Assembly (NCBI RefSeq): GCF_000276805.1
Contig: NZ_AKXQ01000002.1
Coordinates: 124,001-188,000 of the forward strand
Direction: 5' to 3'
Source: Moritella dasanensis ArB 0140
GTDB lineage: Bacteria; Pseudomonadota; Gammaproteobacteria; Enterobacterales; Moritellaceae
Length of the DNA stretch: 64,000 bases
Numbering within the stretch: position 1 is the first letter of the stretch; each line of letters begins with the position of its first letter. A model generated the notes under the pieces. It searched no databases and was not told the origin of the DNA. It worked only from the letters and a program-made list of their open reading frames with translations. Below, in pieces: positions 1 through 9,188 of this stretch. Position numbers and translations under genes: made by a program.

Positions 1-792
1 GGTAAACAGTTGAAGTGGATAGCGCATAAGCTGGTAGGTTTTCTCATAAAAACCGACGGTCGTTACACCGAAATATTTAGCCACTAATATAGTATCTAAA
101 TTTCGAGAGAAAAAATTAAGTATATTAAAACCAAGTTGGAATTTAGCTACCGCGAATAATGGGACAATACTTGATATCTTGCTCCCCAATTTGGCCTGGC
201 CTATCTCGGTCTGTTTTGAAAATCGATAATAAAATACAAACCGACCCACAGGTGTAATTGATAGTTTAACCGCTAATGCTACGACCCCTAAATCGAATAA
301 ATACAATATAATACAAATAATTAACGCAATTATTTCTGCGTATACCTCTGCTTTACCAATAATAATAAATTTGGTGTCTTTTTGTAACGAAGCCAATGGT
401 AACATTGCTATGGCTGAAAAAAGTACATTCAACGTTAATACATAGGTTAACAAGCTAACGTGCGTTAAGTTAAGCCAGTTCGCGAGTAATGGCGTAAGAT
501 AAATGAATAAAAAAGACAGCGAAATACCAATAATAAACGTCGCAGTAAAGATGCCATTACGCTGATCTACATCGATACTATCTTGGTGAATAATGGCTGG
601 TGCGAGTCCTGATGTAGCTAATAGTTGAAAAAAAAGAATAAGCACTTGTAACGCCGCTAAGGTACCAAAATCTTCTGGTGTGAATAATCGAGCTAAAATG
701 GATAATGATATAATTTGCAATAGGTAAAGAGAATATTTCCCGATTAAACTTTGAATAATGCCTTTATTCAATTCTTTGTTTATTTTACTCAT
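1..792 (-). CDS. Wzx-like polysaccharide flippase (partial)
   Basis: The reading frame is open from an ATG at 792 to the window edge, so 264 N-terminal residues are visible and the C-terminus lies outside. It starts MSKINKELNKGIIQ and continues through alternating hydrophobic segments typical of the MATE-like Wzx/WzxC lipopolysaccharide flippases (for example the LARLFTPEDFGTLAALQ stretch near residue 33 and FSRNLDTILVAKYFG near residue 228, both family hallmarks). Such proteins move undecaprenyl-linked sugar repeat units across the inner membrane. The next gene on the same strand is a Wzy/WaaL-like protein, which supports a role in surface polysaccharide assembly. The sugar carried cannot be told. 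Confidence 0.85.
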   Translation of the reverse strand, partial: MSKINKELNKGIIQSLIGKYSLYLLQIISLSILARLFTPEDFGTLAALQVLILFFQLLATSGLAPAIIHQDSIDVDQRNGIFTATFIIGISLSFLFIYLTPLLANWLNLTHVSLLTYVLTLNVLFSAIAMLPLASLQKDTKFIIIGKAEVYAEIIALIICIILYLFDLGVVALAVKLSITPVGRFVFYYRFSKQTEIGQAKLGSKISSIVPLFAVAKFQLGFNILNFFSRNLDTILVAKYFGVTTVGFYEKTYQLMRYPLQLFT

Positions 793-822
793 AAATATAC
801 ATACCTATCACGAACAAGATAT

Positions 823-2073
823 TTAAATCGCACTGGATCGCCGATTATTTTCTGCATGTCTGACGAGGTAAATACCGGATGACACTATAATCACAACCAT
901 TAACAACCATGCCATACTTGCATCTCTAAATACCGTTGATTCCGTTACATTATGAAGAATAGGTATAATAAGTGCAGCATGGAAATATGAATTGTTAGAT
1001 TTCAACATTGAAATAATTAAAAAAACAAAAATAAAAGATGAACCCACAACCCCAAACTGTAATAACAGCTCTAGATAACCATTATGTGCTGATGATATAT
1101 ATTGCAAAAAACTGTATTTATCATCTAATACGAACGGTATTATACCCACACCAAAATAACTGCCATAACCATAACCAAATGTTATCTCATCAAAAAATGT
1201 AAGATCATAATAGAGTGAATCCCATATAACCCCTCGACCAGTAAAAAAATCATCATCAACATATAATGCAATATGTTGGTAATCATTCATGTGATAACTC
1301 ACCCCAGGTATAAGAATGAACACACTAAAAAATAAAATTGCCAACGTTGATGTTATTACTTTTACTTTAAACAAACTTATGTGTGTCATTAGGAAATACA
1401 TAATACACAGCACAATACTTGATTTACTCTGAGTTAGAAGAAGTAACACAAACAGAATGACCAACATTACATTTAAAAACACACTGTTTATATCAAATGA
1501 TTTCATCCACATATGGCTTATAACAATTAACACAGCCAAGTTAATACCCATCGTATTTTTTGATTTCAAATATCCGGCCAATTGCATATCTTGATTCAAC
1601 CCTGCACCTTGGACTATAGCCACTGATATCATAATGATACATATAATTACTGCTGCTTTTAGATTTAACTCGATACTGTGATGATAATATGAAAAGCAAA
1701 GCCCTAACGCTAACGAGGTACAAAATAGAATTTGAAACACGGCTCGTTTCATTGCAATCATCGGATAACTAGACCAACTAGCACTGAGTATAGCAACAGT
1801 ACAAATGACAATTAAGATGAATATTTTCTTTATAACTTCTGGTTTTAATTTATTTATCTCAGTATTTATAAAAAATCTAAACGAAAAGAACATAAATAAG
1901 AATACCCAAAATACTTGTTTGAATAGATTACTTTGGGCAAGACCACTCGTAATTGAATCTAACTCTCGATCCATCATACTAATCTTATTAGTAAAGTCCG
2001 GTGTATAAACGCCAAGACAAAACAACAACATAAGTAATAAACCATATTTTTCAAGCCAGATAATAACATTCAT
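823..2073 (-). CDS. O-antigen ligase / polymerase-like membrane protein
   Basis: A polytopic membrane protein of about 416 residues with roughly ten or more hydrophobic segments and a large periplasmic loop near residues 255-320 (FTGRGVIWDSL, then GYGYGSYFGVG, then SSAHNGYLELLLQFG). The GRGxxW and AHNxYLE motifs are characteristic of the O-antigen ligase (WaaL) / Wzy polymerase superfamily (PF04932). It would either polymerise repeat units or ligate glycan in the periplasm. I prefer the ATG at 2073; a TTG at 2103 would add ten residues, and both have only weak GGAT-type ribosome sites. The Wzx-like gene follows 30 bp downstream, so they are probably one operon. Ligase and polymerase cannot be separated from sequence alone. 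Confidence 0.8.
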   Translation of the reverse strand: MNVIIWLEKYGLLLMLLFCLGVYTPDFTNKISMMDRELDSITSGLAQSNLFKQVFWVFLFMFFSFRFFINTEINKLKPEVIKKIFILIVICTVAILSASWSSYPMIAMKRAVFQILFCTSLALGLCFSYYHHSIELNLKAAVIICIIMISVAIVQGAGLNQDMQLAGYLKSKNTMGINLAVLIVISHMWMKSFDINSVFLNVMLVILFVLLLLTQSKSSIVLCIMYFLMTHISLFKVKVITSTLAILFFSVFILIPGVSYHMNDYQHIALYVDDDFFTGRGVIWDSLYYDLTFFDEITFGYGYGSYFGVGIIPFVLDDKYSFLQYISSAHNGYLELLLQFGVVGSSFIFVFLIISMLKSNNSYFHAALIIPILHNVTESTVFRDASMAWLLMVVIIVSSGIYLVRHAENNRRSSAI

Positions 2074-2264
2074 ATAAAATCCAATTTGAAGTAGAGAAGA
2101 CAACTAGAATCCAAACAGATTATATTTAGCTAGTCATATAACAATTAATTCAGCATAAATATGATATTAGACGTTAGGTAAGGATTTGGCATTCCCTTGG
2201 ATGTCAATGCGAGTCTCATGCACTATCATTAATACAGTTACATTAGCCCGTTATAAGGTTCTCT

Positions 2265-3368
2265 ATGACGTATGACGTTATCACTAAATATAGAAACAAA
2301 TTAATTCTGTGTTCTTTCATTTTACACATGGCTACCTTTTCAAATACTGCCAATTCAGCATTAACGAATACGACACAAGATTGTACAAAGCTAATCACCA
2401 CTGGTAAGAAAAATTTATCATATCCAATACCTTCGTTTACTAAATTGAGTTTTGCTTTAGAACACTATATTGAAGGTGACGTGATTTGCCTTGCTGACAG
2501 CTATCAACCCGTCATCATGATTGAAGACTTCGACAGTGGTAATAAACCGCTCATAATCCGTCCTTTACATTACCTAGGAACCACAATAAAAAGTAAACAC
2601 TACACGGGGACAGGTTTAACAATAAAGAATTCTAAGGGAATTATTATCCAAGGGCTGATCATCACGGGTGGTTTAAGCGCAATATTAGTACAAGACTCTT
2701 CCAATATATCACTGATATCAAATAGAGTATTTGACATCGGTAATCAAGCCATATCAATAAAACCCAAATATTATGGCGGTAGCCACTATCTTATCAAAGA
2801 CAACATTATTTTTAATACTGGGCGGCTCCATCCCCGTTATGGAGAAGGTTTATATATTGGTGATGGGGCTTATACCAAAGATAAGAGCAGGTTGAAAATA
2901 CGCCATACGGTAAGTGATGTAACGATTCGTAATAACATCATTCATCACACCAACAACGAAGCGATTGATGTTAAGGCCAATGCCTATGACGTGAAAATAA
3001 TCGAGAATAGTATTAGTAATGTTAATTTACAATTTAATGCTGCGATCACCGTTGCTACCGAGTCTTCATTTGCAGAACTGGGCGGTTATTTAATAGAGAA
3101 CAATGTAATTACAGATATCACTAATCGTTCTGGGTATAGACCTATTGGTATTGCGGTCGGACACGGAGACACGATCATTAAAGACAACCTTATCATTGAT
3201 GATAAAATTAAAGTGGTCGCTATATGCTTATTTACTACTTTTTTAAACCCTAAGTTGAACAAGGTCACCTTAGAAAAAAATCGTTTTATTGGGAAAGGCA
3301 AACCCTTTTCAGAGGCTTGTACTGGCGGTACCAGTGATAACTTAAAAGCCGTTATTACTATAAAATAG
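2265..3368 (+). CDS. Exported right-handed beta-helix protein
   Basis: A 367-residue protein with an N-terminal hydrophobic stretch (about residues 13-32, LILCSFILHMATFSNTANSA) that looks like a signal peptide. The rest contains repeated short N-x-I/V and 'ii.nN.i' strands (SNISLISNRVFDI, LIKDNIIFNTG, VTIRNNIIHHTN, VKIIENSISNV, YLIENNVITDI) typical of parallel beta-helix (PbH1/NosD-like) folds. Such folds occur in polysaccharide lyases, C5-epimerases and glycosidases. It is divergent from the Wzx/Wzy-like genes at the left end, so an extracellular or periplasmic polysaccharide-modifying role is plausible but not shown. AAGG lies six bases before the ATG. No catalytic residues could be assigned. 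Confidence 0.65.
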   Translation: MTYDVITKYRNKLILCSFILHMATFSNTANSALTNTTQDCTKLITTGKKNLSYPIPSFTKLSFALEHYIEGDVICLADSYQPVIMIEDFDSGNKPLIIRPLHYLGTTIKSKHYTGTGLTIKNSKGIIIQGLIITGGLSAILVQDSSNISLISNRVFDIGNQAISIKPKYYGGSHYLIKDNIIFNTGRLHPRYGEGLYIGDGAYTKDKSRLKIRHTVSDVTIRNNIIHHTNNEAIDVKANAYDVKIIENSISNVNLQFNAAITVATESSFAELGGYLIENNVITDITNRSGYRPIGIAVGHGDTIIKDNLIIDDKIKVVAICLFTTFLNPKLNKVTLEKNRFIGKGKPFSEACTGGTSDNLKAVITIK

Positions 3369-3513
3369 ACTTATCATTAACAAATCATACTACTAGCAGT
3401 AATCTTATACGGTAACAATCCAATCTTAACCCTCAGTATTGCGCCGGAAAATTAAAAAGGCTGCCATGAGCAACCCTTTATTATCAACTACAAATAAACT
3501 GTAACGAATAAAC

Positions 3514-4056
3514 TTACCACAGCCTCACAGGCCCAGTGTCAACATGGATAAACCCTGATTTAGGGTAATATCCAACCCCACCTAGTTTTAACGAAATAGC
3601 GGCTTCACGTAAATGGGATAACTTCACATCAGGCATGGCTATATCAATGGCCATACCACGCATGTGATAGCTTTTTGTGGCTACAGCATTACTTTTACTG
3701 GCTAGCATTTGATTTGTTTTAGGTGAACGATAGCCGGAGATAACATGAAACTCTTCTGTCACATTTAAGGTTCGATTTAGCTGATACAATAACTCATATA
3801 AACGGTTGTCCATCGGAGCGGCTAAATTTTGTCTGTGATCTCGGAGTACATGACTAAAATTTTGAAGAGTATCATCCTGATAGAAACCATCGATCCAATA
3901 GCTACCGTGCTCACGTTCTCTTGTGTGAATGTTGTAAAAACCCAATTTTCTCAAGCCTATTACGCTTTGACTTGCTTGCACAGGCAGCACTGAACATGCG
4001 GCTAATCCACCAAGACCTACTAATACCTTTCTACGGGTTGAACATACTATTGACAC
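3514..4056 (-). CDS. mepK: MepK-type murein DD-endopeptidase (DUF882/M15)
   Basis: A 180-residue protein, close to the 182 of E. coli MepK (YcbK). It begins with a twin-arginine style export signal (CSTRRKVLVGLGGLAACS), as in the E. coli protein, and carries the Peptidase_M15_2 zinc-site pattern: SGYRSPKTN, then SYHMRGMAIDIAM, then GGVGYYPKSGFIHVDTG near the end (His and Asp ligands in SYHMRGMAID and HVD). MepK cleaves meso-DAP/meso-DAP 3-3 cross-links in the periplasm. The start is GTG with GGTGG five bases upstream. It lies just downstream of an ldtD homologue in the same orientation, the same order as ycbB-ycbK in E. coli: the enzyme making 3-3 links next to the one cutting them. Confidence 0.9.
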   Translation of the reverse strand: MSIVCSTRRKVLVGLGGLAACSVLPVQASQSVIGLRKLGFYNIHTREREHGSYWIDGFYQDDTLQNFSHVLRDHRQNLAAPMDNRLYELLYQLNRTLNVTEEFHVISGYRSPKTNQMLASKSNAVATKSYHMRGMAIDIAMPDVKLSHLREAAISLKLGGVGYYPKSGFIHVDTGPVRLW

Positions 4057-4126
4057 TTTACCACCATTGATCGCTTTTCATACAGAAGCAGTGGAATGTA
4101 TATGCAATAAGCTATTAGATCAAGTT

Positions 4127-5440
4127 TTATTGCTGCAAAGCATATATGTCGTCACGATACTGGCTTAATCCACTGTCATCAATCCATGCAGTCCAATACA
4201 CCAAATGTACTGGTAAAACATCATTTAACGGAAACCACTTGGTTGTTTTTCGTGTAAATTTAAGGTTCGACCATAATGCTTTATTATCAACTAAGCTATT
4301 AGCAACCCAATTGGCCAATTCATCTACTTTCTCAATGCGAATACAACCAGAAGATAACGCCCTATTGGCATTGTTGAACAAGTTCGTATTGGTTGTGTCA
4401 TGAAGGTAAACACTAAAATCATTAGGGAAGTAGAATTTGTAACGACCAAGCGCATTGTTTGTTCCCGGCATTTGTTCAAGTCGATATGGGAATTGGCCAT
4501 TGGCGAGTTCCTGCCACTCTGCAGGAGATTTTTCTATTGTTTGGTTTTGATAGTTAAACACTTTAAAATTACGTTGAGCAAAAAAATCGCCATTCTTTTG
4601 TACTTTTGGTAATAAATCGTCTTCTAAGATACTCCGCGGCACCCGCCAACTTGGGTTAATGACGATGCTCTTAATTTCACTCGTTAATATCGGCGTTGGT
4701 TTTTTAGGTTTTCCAACAATGACACGAGAGCGCAGTGCAATTTTACCGTTATCGCTGAGCAGTAATTCATAAGCAGGGATATTGACAAGCAGGTATCGGT
4801 CACCAAGATTAGCCATGAAATGGATTTTTTCTTCCATATTTTGACTCAACAACTCAGATCGTCGAAGGGGATTTAGATTTAACCATTTTAGTGTATCGGG
4901 ACCAATGACGGCATCTGCCGTTAATCCATGTCGACGCTGAAAATTACGCACCGCTGTGGCAATTTCTGCCGTGTAAACATTTGATTGATGCAATTGCGCA
5001 TCGCTATCTCCCAGTAATATCAACCGAGCATGGATTTCATGCACCATAGGGGCCCGATCGCCGATGCGTAATAAATTAGAAAATATTATTTCATCCCACT
5101 TATATTGCACAGAAAGCCAGTTTAGATAACTCGCACGGCTTGAAAACTGTAACGTCTTTTTGGAAACCGGTACGTCACTTACCGCGTGATTTTTTGGTAA
5201 CAGATTATCTGGTTGTGTATTACTATGATTGACGTAGGCATAATATTCATTATTGATGGTATTCATATTATCGATCACATCTGTCGTTCTGCCCAGAATT
5301 GAAACTTGATGAAGTGGTAACGCAGAAGCATGATGACTTATCGATGAGATCATAACCAACAATAACATCGATTTTAACTTGTTGTTAATAGATAGTTTTT
5401 GTATAATTTTCAATCTCTTAAAAAGATACATTTTATACAT
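4127..5440 (-). CDS. ldtD: L,D-transpeptidase of the LdtD (YcbB) type
   Basis: A 437-residue protein with an N-terminal hydrophobic signal/anchor (SMLLLVMISSISHHASA), a peptidoglycan-binding helix domain (about residues 125-190, AVRNFQRRHGLTADAVIG) and a YkuD catalytic domain. The catalytic motif is VYLHDTTN followed by RALSSGCIRIEK, with the nucleophilic cysteine in SSGC and the conserved histidine in YLHD. LdtD forms 3-3 meso-DAP cross-links in the periplasm. An AGGAG sits six bases upstream of the ATG at 5440. At 437 residues it is clearly shorter than the roughly 615-residue E. coli enzyme, mostly in the N-terminal half. mepK follows by 70 bp and is probably co-transcribed. Confidence 0.9.
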   Translation of the reverse strand: MYKMYLFKRLKIIQKLSINNKLKSMLLLVMISSISHHASALPLHQVSILGRTTDVIDNMNTINNEYYAYVNHSNTQPDNLLPKNHAVSDVPVSKKTLQFSSRASYLNWLSVQYKWDEIIFSNLLRIGDRAPMVHEIHARLILLGDSDAQLHQSNVYTAEIATAVRNFQRRHGLTADAVIGPDTLKWLNLNPLRRSELLSQNMEEKIHFMANLGDRYLLVNIPAYELLLSDNGKIALRSRVIVGKPKKPTPILTSEIKSIVINPSWRVPRSILEDDLLPKVQKNGDFFAQRNFKVFNYQNQTIEKSPAEWQELANGQFPYRLEQMPGTNNALGRYKFYFPNDFSVYLHDTTNTNLFNNANRALSSGCIRIEKVDELANWVANSLVDNKALWSNLKFTRKTTKWFPLNDVLPVHLVYWTAWIDDSGLSQYRDDIYALQQ

Positions 5441-5551
5441 AGACGTCTCCTATTGAACATAATTTAAGTATGGCTAATAAATAACAACTGACCAACATTT
5501 TTATCTGCTTATACGTTAAAATACCCCTCTTTAAATAAGTATGAAGGTGAT

Positions 5552-6019
5552 ATGCAAAATAATATTACAATTTGGGTTGATGCGGATGCTTGTCCGACCC
5601 CAATGAAGGAAATTCTTTTTCGCGCAGCTGTGCGTGTGAAAGTACCATTAGTACTTGTGGCGAATCACTGGATACGTGTACCGGCTTCACCTTATATATC
5701 AATGACCCAAGTTCCTTCCGGTTTTGATGTTGCAGATGACCATATCGTCTTAAAAATGTCGGCGGATGACCTGGTTATCACCTCTGATATTCCATTGGCG
5801 GCAGAGGTGATCGAAAAAGGTGGCCATGTCATCACGTCTCGTGGCGAAAAGTATACGCTTAGTAATATCCGTCAGCGTCTGAATATGCGCGATTTTATGG
5901 ATACTATGCGCGCAAGCGGTGAAATGACCGGTGGACCCGCGGCATTAGGCATAAAAGATAAACAAGCATTTGGTAATGCGCTTGATCAGTACCTCGCTAA
6001 ATACGCGAAAAAAGCATAG
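5552..6019 (+). CDS. yaiI: YaiI/YqxD family protein (UPF0178, DUF188)
   Basis: A 155-residue protein matching the YaiI/YqxD family over its whole length: [15 protein letters not shown] at the N-terminus, [22 protein letters not shown] in the middle, the [11 protein letters not shown] stretch and the TGGPAALG motif near the C-terminus. The acidic residues of the VDADACP motif resemble PIN-like nucleases, but the biochemical role of the family is not established. A GAAGGTG ribosome site lies directly before the ATG. The next gene, 50 bp downstream, encodes another PIN/NYN-like protein, so the two may be transcribed together. Confidence 0.9.
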   Translation: MQNNITIWVDADACPTPMKEILFRAAVRVKVPLVLVANHWIRVPASPYISMTQVPSGFDVADDHIVLKMSADDLVITSDIPLAAEVIEKGGHVITSRGEKYTLSNIRQRLNMRDFMDTMRASGEMTGGPAALGIKDKQAFGNALDQYLAKYAKKA

Positions 6020-6069
6020 TTCATTATCATGGCACTTTAAAATAGACCGTATAAAAATAGGAATAGCTC

Positions 6070-6543
6070 GTGCAGAAAATAGCCGTATTTGTTGACGTAC
6101 AGAATATCTATTACACCACTCGCCATACTTATGGTCGTCAGTTTAATTATCGTAAACTCTGGCAGCATTTATTATTGCAAGGTGACGTAGTCACTGCGTA
6201 TGCTTATGCGATTGACAGAAATGACGATCAGCAACGAAAGTTCCAAGACGCACTCAAACATATTGGCTTTGATGTGAAACTAAAACCTTTTATCCAACGC
6301 AGTGATGGCAGCGCAAAAGGTGATTGGGATGTGGGTATAACGATCGATGTATTACAAGTTGCAGAGTCAGTCGATACTGTCGTACTACTTTCTGGTGACG
6401 GTGACTTTGCTATCTTGCTTGATACCATAAAGACACGTCATCAAGTCAGAGCTGAAGTGTATGGCGTACCAGCCCTTACGGCTAATGCCTTAATAAATAG
6501 CGCAACTGTATTCAACCCTATTTATGAAGATTTCTTGTTATAA
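6070..6543 (+). CDS. NYN domain protein (LabA/DUF88 family)
   Basis: A 157-residue single-domain protein. The NYN/LabA-type PIN-like fold is indicated by FVDVQNIYY at the N-terminus, KGDWDVGITIDVL around residue 78 and VVLLSGDGDFAILL around residue 100; the aspartates in these three motifs form the expected metal site of this nuclease-like family. LabA-like proteins are thought to act on RNA, but the target is unknown. The start codon is GTG (6070). It follows yaiI by 50 bp in the same direction. Confidence 0.85.
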   Translation: MQKIAVFVDVQNIYYTTRHTYGRQFNYRKLWQHLLLQGDVVTAYAYAIDRNDDQQRKFQDALKHIGFDVKLKPFIQRSDGSAKGDWDVGITIDVLQVAESVDTVVLLSGDGDFAILLDTIKTRHQVRAEVYGVPALTANALINSATVFNPIYEDFLL

Positions 6544-6558
6544 AGAACGATTATGATC

Positions 6559-6586
6559 TACGGTTGATACGTTACGGTTGATAGAT
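6559..6586. repeat. Two tandem 14-bp repeats
   Basis: TACGGTTGATACGT is followed at once by TACGGTTGATAGAT. The pair lies in the 128-bp gap between the NYN gene and gtrA. It has no obvious function and could be a replication-slippage duplication. Confidence 0.7.
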
Positions 6587-6671
6587 TATTTCTGATAAAT
6601 TGTTATTCACTTTTTTTCTACATGTTCGATGTTAGTTTTACGATTTAAAAACAAGCTCGCTAAGACTAAAC

Positions 6672-7061
6672 ATGAATAACAAATATATTAAATTTGCTTG
6701 TGTCGGCGGCATTGGTTTCATCGTCGATTTAAGCGCAATGATAGTATTCTCAACATTAATGCCTTTATACGCCGCACGATTACTGGCATTTTTCTTTGCC
6801 GTAAACAGTAATTGGCTACTGAATCGCAGCTTTACCTTTAAAGCACAACAAGTAGACAGTGATTCAGGATTACTTCAACAATGGAGTAAGTTTCTGTGCT
6901 CATCATGTTTCGGGGCAATACCTAATCTACTTTGTTATTGGCTCTTAGTGTCGGCCTTATCACTCACGGGGACGGCTGCAATTTTAGCCATCATCCCCGG
7001 TATTATATTTGGTATGTTCATTAACTATCTTTTAGCTGACCGCTGGGTATTCGCCAAGTGA
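6672..7061 (+). CDS. GtrA family membrane protein
   Basis: A 129-residue protein with four predicted membrane helices and the GtrA family pattern: KYIKFACVGGIGFIVDL at the N-terminus, AFFFAVNSNWLLNRSFTF (the conserved N..LNR.wTF motif), and a final GMFINYLLADRWVF (F..N....r.wvF). GtrA proteins are thought to flip or help translocate undecaprenyl-phosphate-linked sugars for LPS or wall glycosylation. Beyond the divergent sensor/regulator pair lie a GtrB/ArnC-like transferase and an ArnT-like transferase, the partners expected for a three-part glycosylation system. The ribosome site is weak. Confidence 0.85.
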   Translation: MNNKYIKFACVGGIGFIVDLSAMIVFSTLMPLYAARLLAFFFAVNSNWLLNRSFTFKAQQVDSDSGLLQQWSKFLCSSCFGAIPNLLCYWLLVSALSLTGTAAILAIIPGIIFGMFINYLLADRWVFAK

Positions 7062-7094
7062 TTTATTAGTTAGTCGCAAAAGTTACCCATAGAT

Positions 7095-8348
7095 CTAAAA
7101 TGTTATAATCGCGCTACAGCCACCAGCTTCATTATTTTTCAGTTCAAATTTCCAGTTGTATTTACGACAAATATCTCTGGTAATTAATAGACCGAGTCCA
7201 TGCCCTTCATCAGAGCGCAGTTTCTTATAAAGACCGATGCCGGTATCAATCACAGCAATTGAATGACAATCAACGACCACCTTCACTTCACCCGATTCAG
7301 TACACGCGAACGCATTTTTAAATAAATTACCCAGTAACAATTTTAACGCCACTTCGGGGATCATGACCATAGGGGCTTGCTTTATGATCACATTAACAAC
7401 GACAGATTTTGAACTAAGTAAAGCACTGTGCGCATTCACACTCACCATGATTTCATCTTCAGTCAACAGGCGTTGTGCTAGTGCTAAGTCTTGTTCCGAT
7501 TTAGTTAATGACAGCAAAGCATCGATAAAGTCATTCATCTCATTTGCCGCACTTTCTAAACGACCTTGTTGTTTTTTGATAAATTCAGGTTCATTGCTAT
7601 AGCTCAATAAATTGGTCGCGCCTTTCATCACCATTAAAGGTGTACGTAATTCATGACTCGCCATACGGTTAAATGCACGCTCTCGCTCGATTAACGCATT
7701 TTTCTGTTGCTGATTCTTGTTATAACTATCAACAAGCTGTAGTAACTCTTTCGTCGCGATACCCGCGGGTAGCTCAATGTCACTGCTATCATCAGGTGAA
7801 CGACGCGCAATCTGTTGCGCAAATATCGATATTGGTGCAGTTAGCCTGTCTGAAATACGCATTACAACTAATAAAGCGACAATGAGCAGAAAAAATGAGA
7901 TCAACGACTGCCATGATTGTGTCCACATGATCTCTTCTTCACCCATTTCAAAAGCGGGATCACGATGAACAATGTAAATAAACGAATGCTGTTTATCTAA
8001 TGTAGCAAGTTTCATTAAAAAGAACTCAGTTCCTAAAGAATTACCCTGCTGAATTTCAATGGCTTCATCAACAGGAAGATATAGATTTTCATCCACTGGC
8101 TCAGGTAACGTAACGCGATTAAAATAACCCGTTGTAAACTCGTCTATTTTAAACGAACGCACTTCACCGGCTAATTTAGATTTTTCAACGATCGATTCTT
8201 TTTGCAATAATAGTCGATTTTGAATACTTAATTTCTCAATGCTTTCAAGTGTTGAATCAAGCACAGTCGCGTGGATCATAATGATCGCAAACGCCACAAT
8301 TGAAAAATAGATGAATGTAAGCTGTTTAGCCGAGCGTACTTTAGCCAT
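7095..8348 (-). CDS. Sensor histidine kinase
   Basis: A 417-residue inner-membrane kinase with two transmembrane helices (about residues 9-30 and 145-165) enclosing a periplasmic sensor of about 115 residues, then HAMP-like linker, dimerisation domain with phospho-acceptor histidine in NRMASHELRTPL (about residue 230), and ATPase domain with N box (LLGNLFKNAF), G1 (VIDTGIGL) and G2 (EGHGLGLLI) motifs. The sensor ends in an acidic run (EMGEEEI) close to the second helix, which could bind cations; that is only a guess. It follows its response regulator by 15 bp. The pair lies inside a cell-envelope glycosylation locus, suggesting control of those genes. Confidence 0.92.
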   Translation of the reverse strand: MAKVRSAKQLTFIYFSIVAFAIIMIHATVLDSTLESIEKLSIQNRLLLQKESIVEKSKLAGEVRSFKIDEFTTGYFNRVTLPEPVDENLYLPVDEAIEIQQGNSLGTEFFLMKLATLDKQHSFIYIVHRDPAFEMGEEEIMWTQSWQSLISFFLLIVALLVVMRISDRLTAPISIFAQQIARRSPDDSSDIELPAGIATKELLQLVDSYNKNQQQKNALIERERAFNRMASHELRTPLMVMKGATNLLSYSNEPEFIKKQQGRLESAANEMNDFIDALLSLTKSEQDLALAQRLLTEDEIMVSVNAHSALLSSKSVVVNVIIKQAPMVMIPEVALKLLLGNLFKNAFACTESGEVKVVVDCHSIAVIDTGIGLYKKLRSDEGHGLGLLITRDICRKYNWKFELKNNEAGGCSAIITF

Positions 8349-8363
8349 AATAATTACCTACTC

Positions 8364-9041
8364 TTAACAGTCCACTGAAACTAGTTGATAACCAATTTTT
8401 GATAAGGTTTTAATATAGTTGTGCTGAAAAGGTTTATCGACATGATTGCGTAACTGGTAGATATGACTGCGTAAAATGTCAGCTTCGGGTTCATCCTCGC
8501 CCCAAATCGCATTGATAATTTCATTTTTAGTCACTATTTCAGGGCTGCGCATCATCAATAGTTTCAAAATAGTGAACTGCGTTGGATTTAATTCAAAATT
8601 ATAGCCATTGCGAGAAGCAACATGTGTTTTCAAGTCTAATGAAAGATCATTAAAGGTTAAAATTTTGGCCGCATTTTTTCCACTTCGACGACGGTGTAGC
8701 GCTTGAACACGGGCTGCGAGAATGTCGAGATCAAATGGTTTGATAAGATAATCGTCCGCACCACAATCAAATCCAGCAAGTGTATCCTCACGTGTATCAC
8801 GCGCTGTGAGCATTAAAATCGGTGTATCGTTACCCTGTTCTCTTAATTTTTGACAAACAGTCAAGCCATCCATACGTGGCATCTGAATGTCTAGAATAAT
8901 TAAATCATAAAAATTATTACTAGCGAGTTCATAACCATGCACACCATCTTGCGCATAATCTAAGGTGTAACCTTTAATTTCAAAAAAATCAAAGATAATA
9001 CCGGCAATATCTTGATGATCTTCCACTAATAATATTTTCAT
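8364..9041 (-). CDS. OmpR/PhoB-family response regulator
   Basis: A 225-residue two-domain regulator. The receiver has the acidic pocket (VEDHQD), phospho-acceptor Asp51 in ILDIQMPRMDG, the conserved Thr in MLTARD and Lys101 in LIKPFD. The C-terminal half is a winged-helix DNA-binding domain (FELNPTQFTILKLLM, AIWGEDEPEADILRSHIYQLRNH, IKTLSKIGYQL). It is the first gene of the regulator-kinase operon. It is transcribed divergently from the GT2/GT39 pair, with only 147 bp between the start codons, so both promoters share one control region. The target genes are inferred from position only. Confidence 0.93.
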   Translation of the reverse strand: MKILLVEDHQDIAGIIFDFFEIKGYTLDYAQDGVHGYELASNNFYDLIILDIQMPRMDGLTVCQKLREQGNDTPILMLTARDTREDTLAGFDCGADDYLIKPFDLDILAARVQALHRRRSGKNAAKILTFNDLSLDLKTHVASRNGYNFELNPTQFTILKLLMMRSPEIVTKNEIINAIWGEDEPEADILRSHIYQLRNHVDKPFQHNYIKTLSKIGYQLVSVDC

Positions 9042-9188
9042 AACCTTTCAATCCAATAATTAAATACGTCTTCATTATGACAAATTTGATGTCGAAATAA
9101 TGTAAAAATGTAAAAAACATGTCGAAAACATTAATTCCACACAACGTAATCTAGACTGTATGCATTGTTATCCAAATCGGAATTTATT

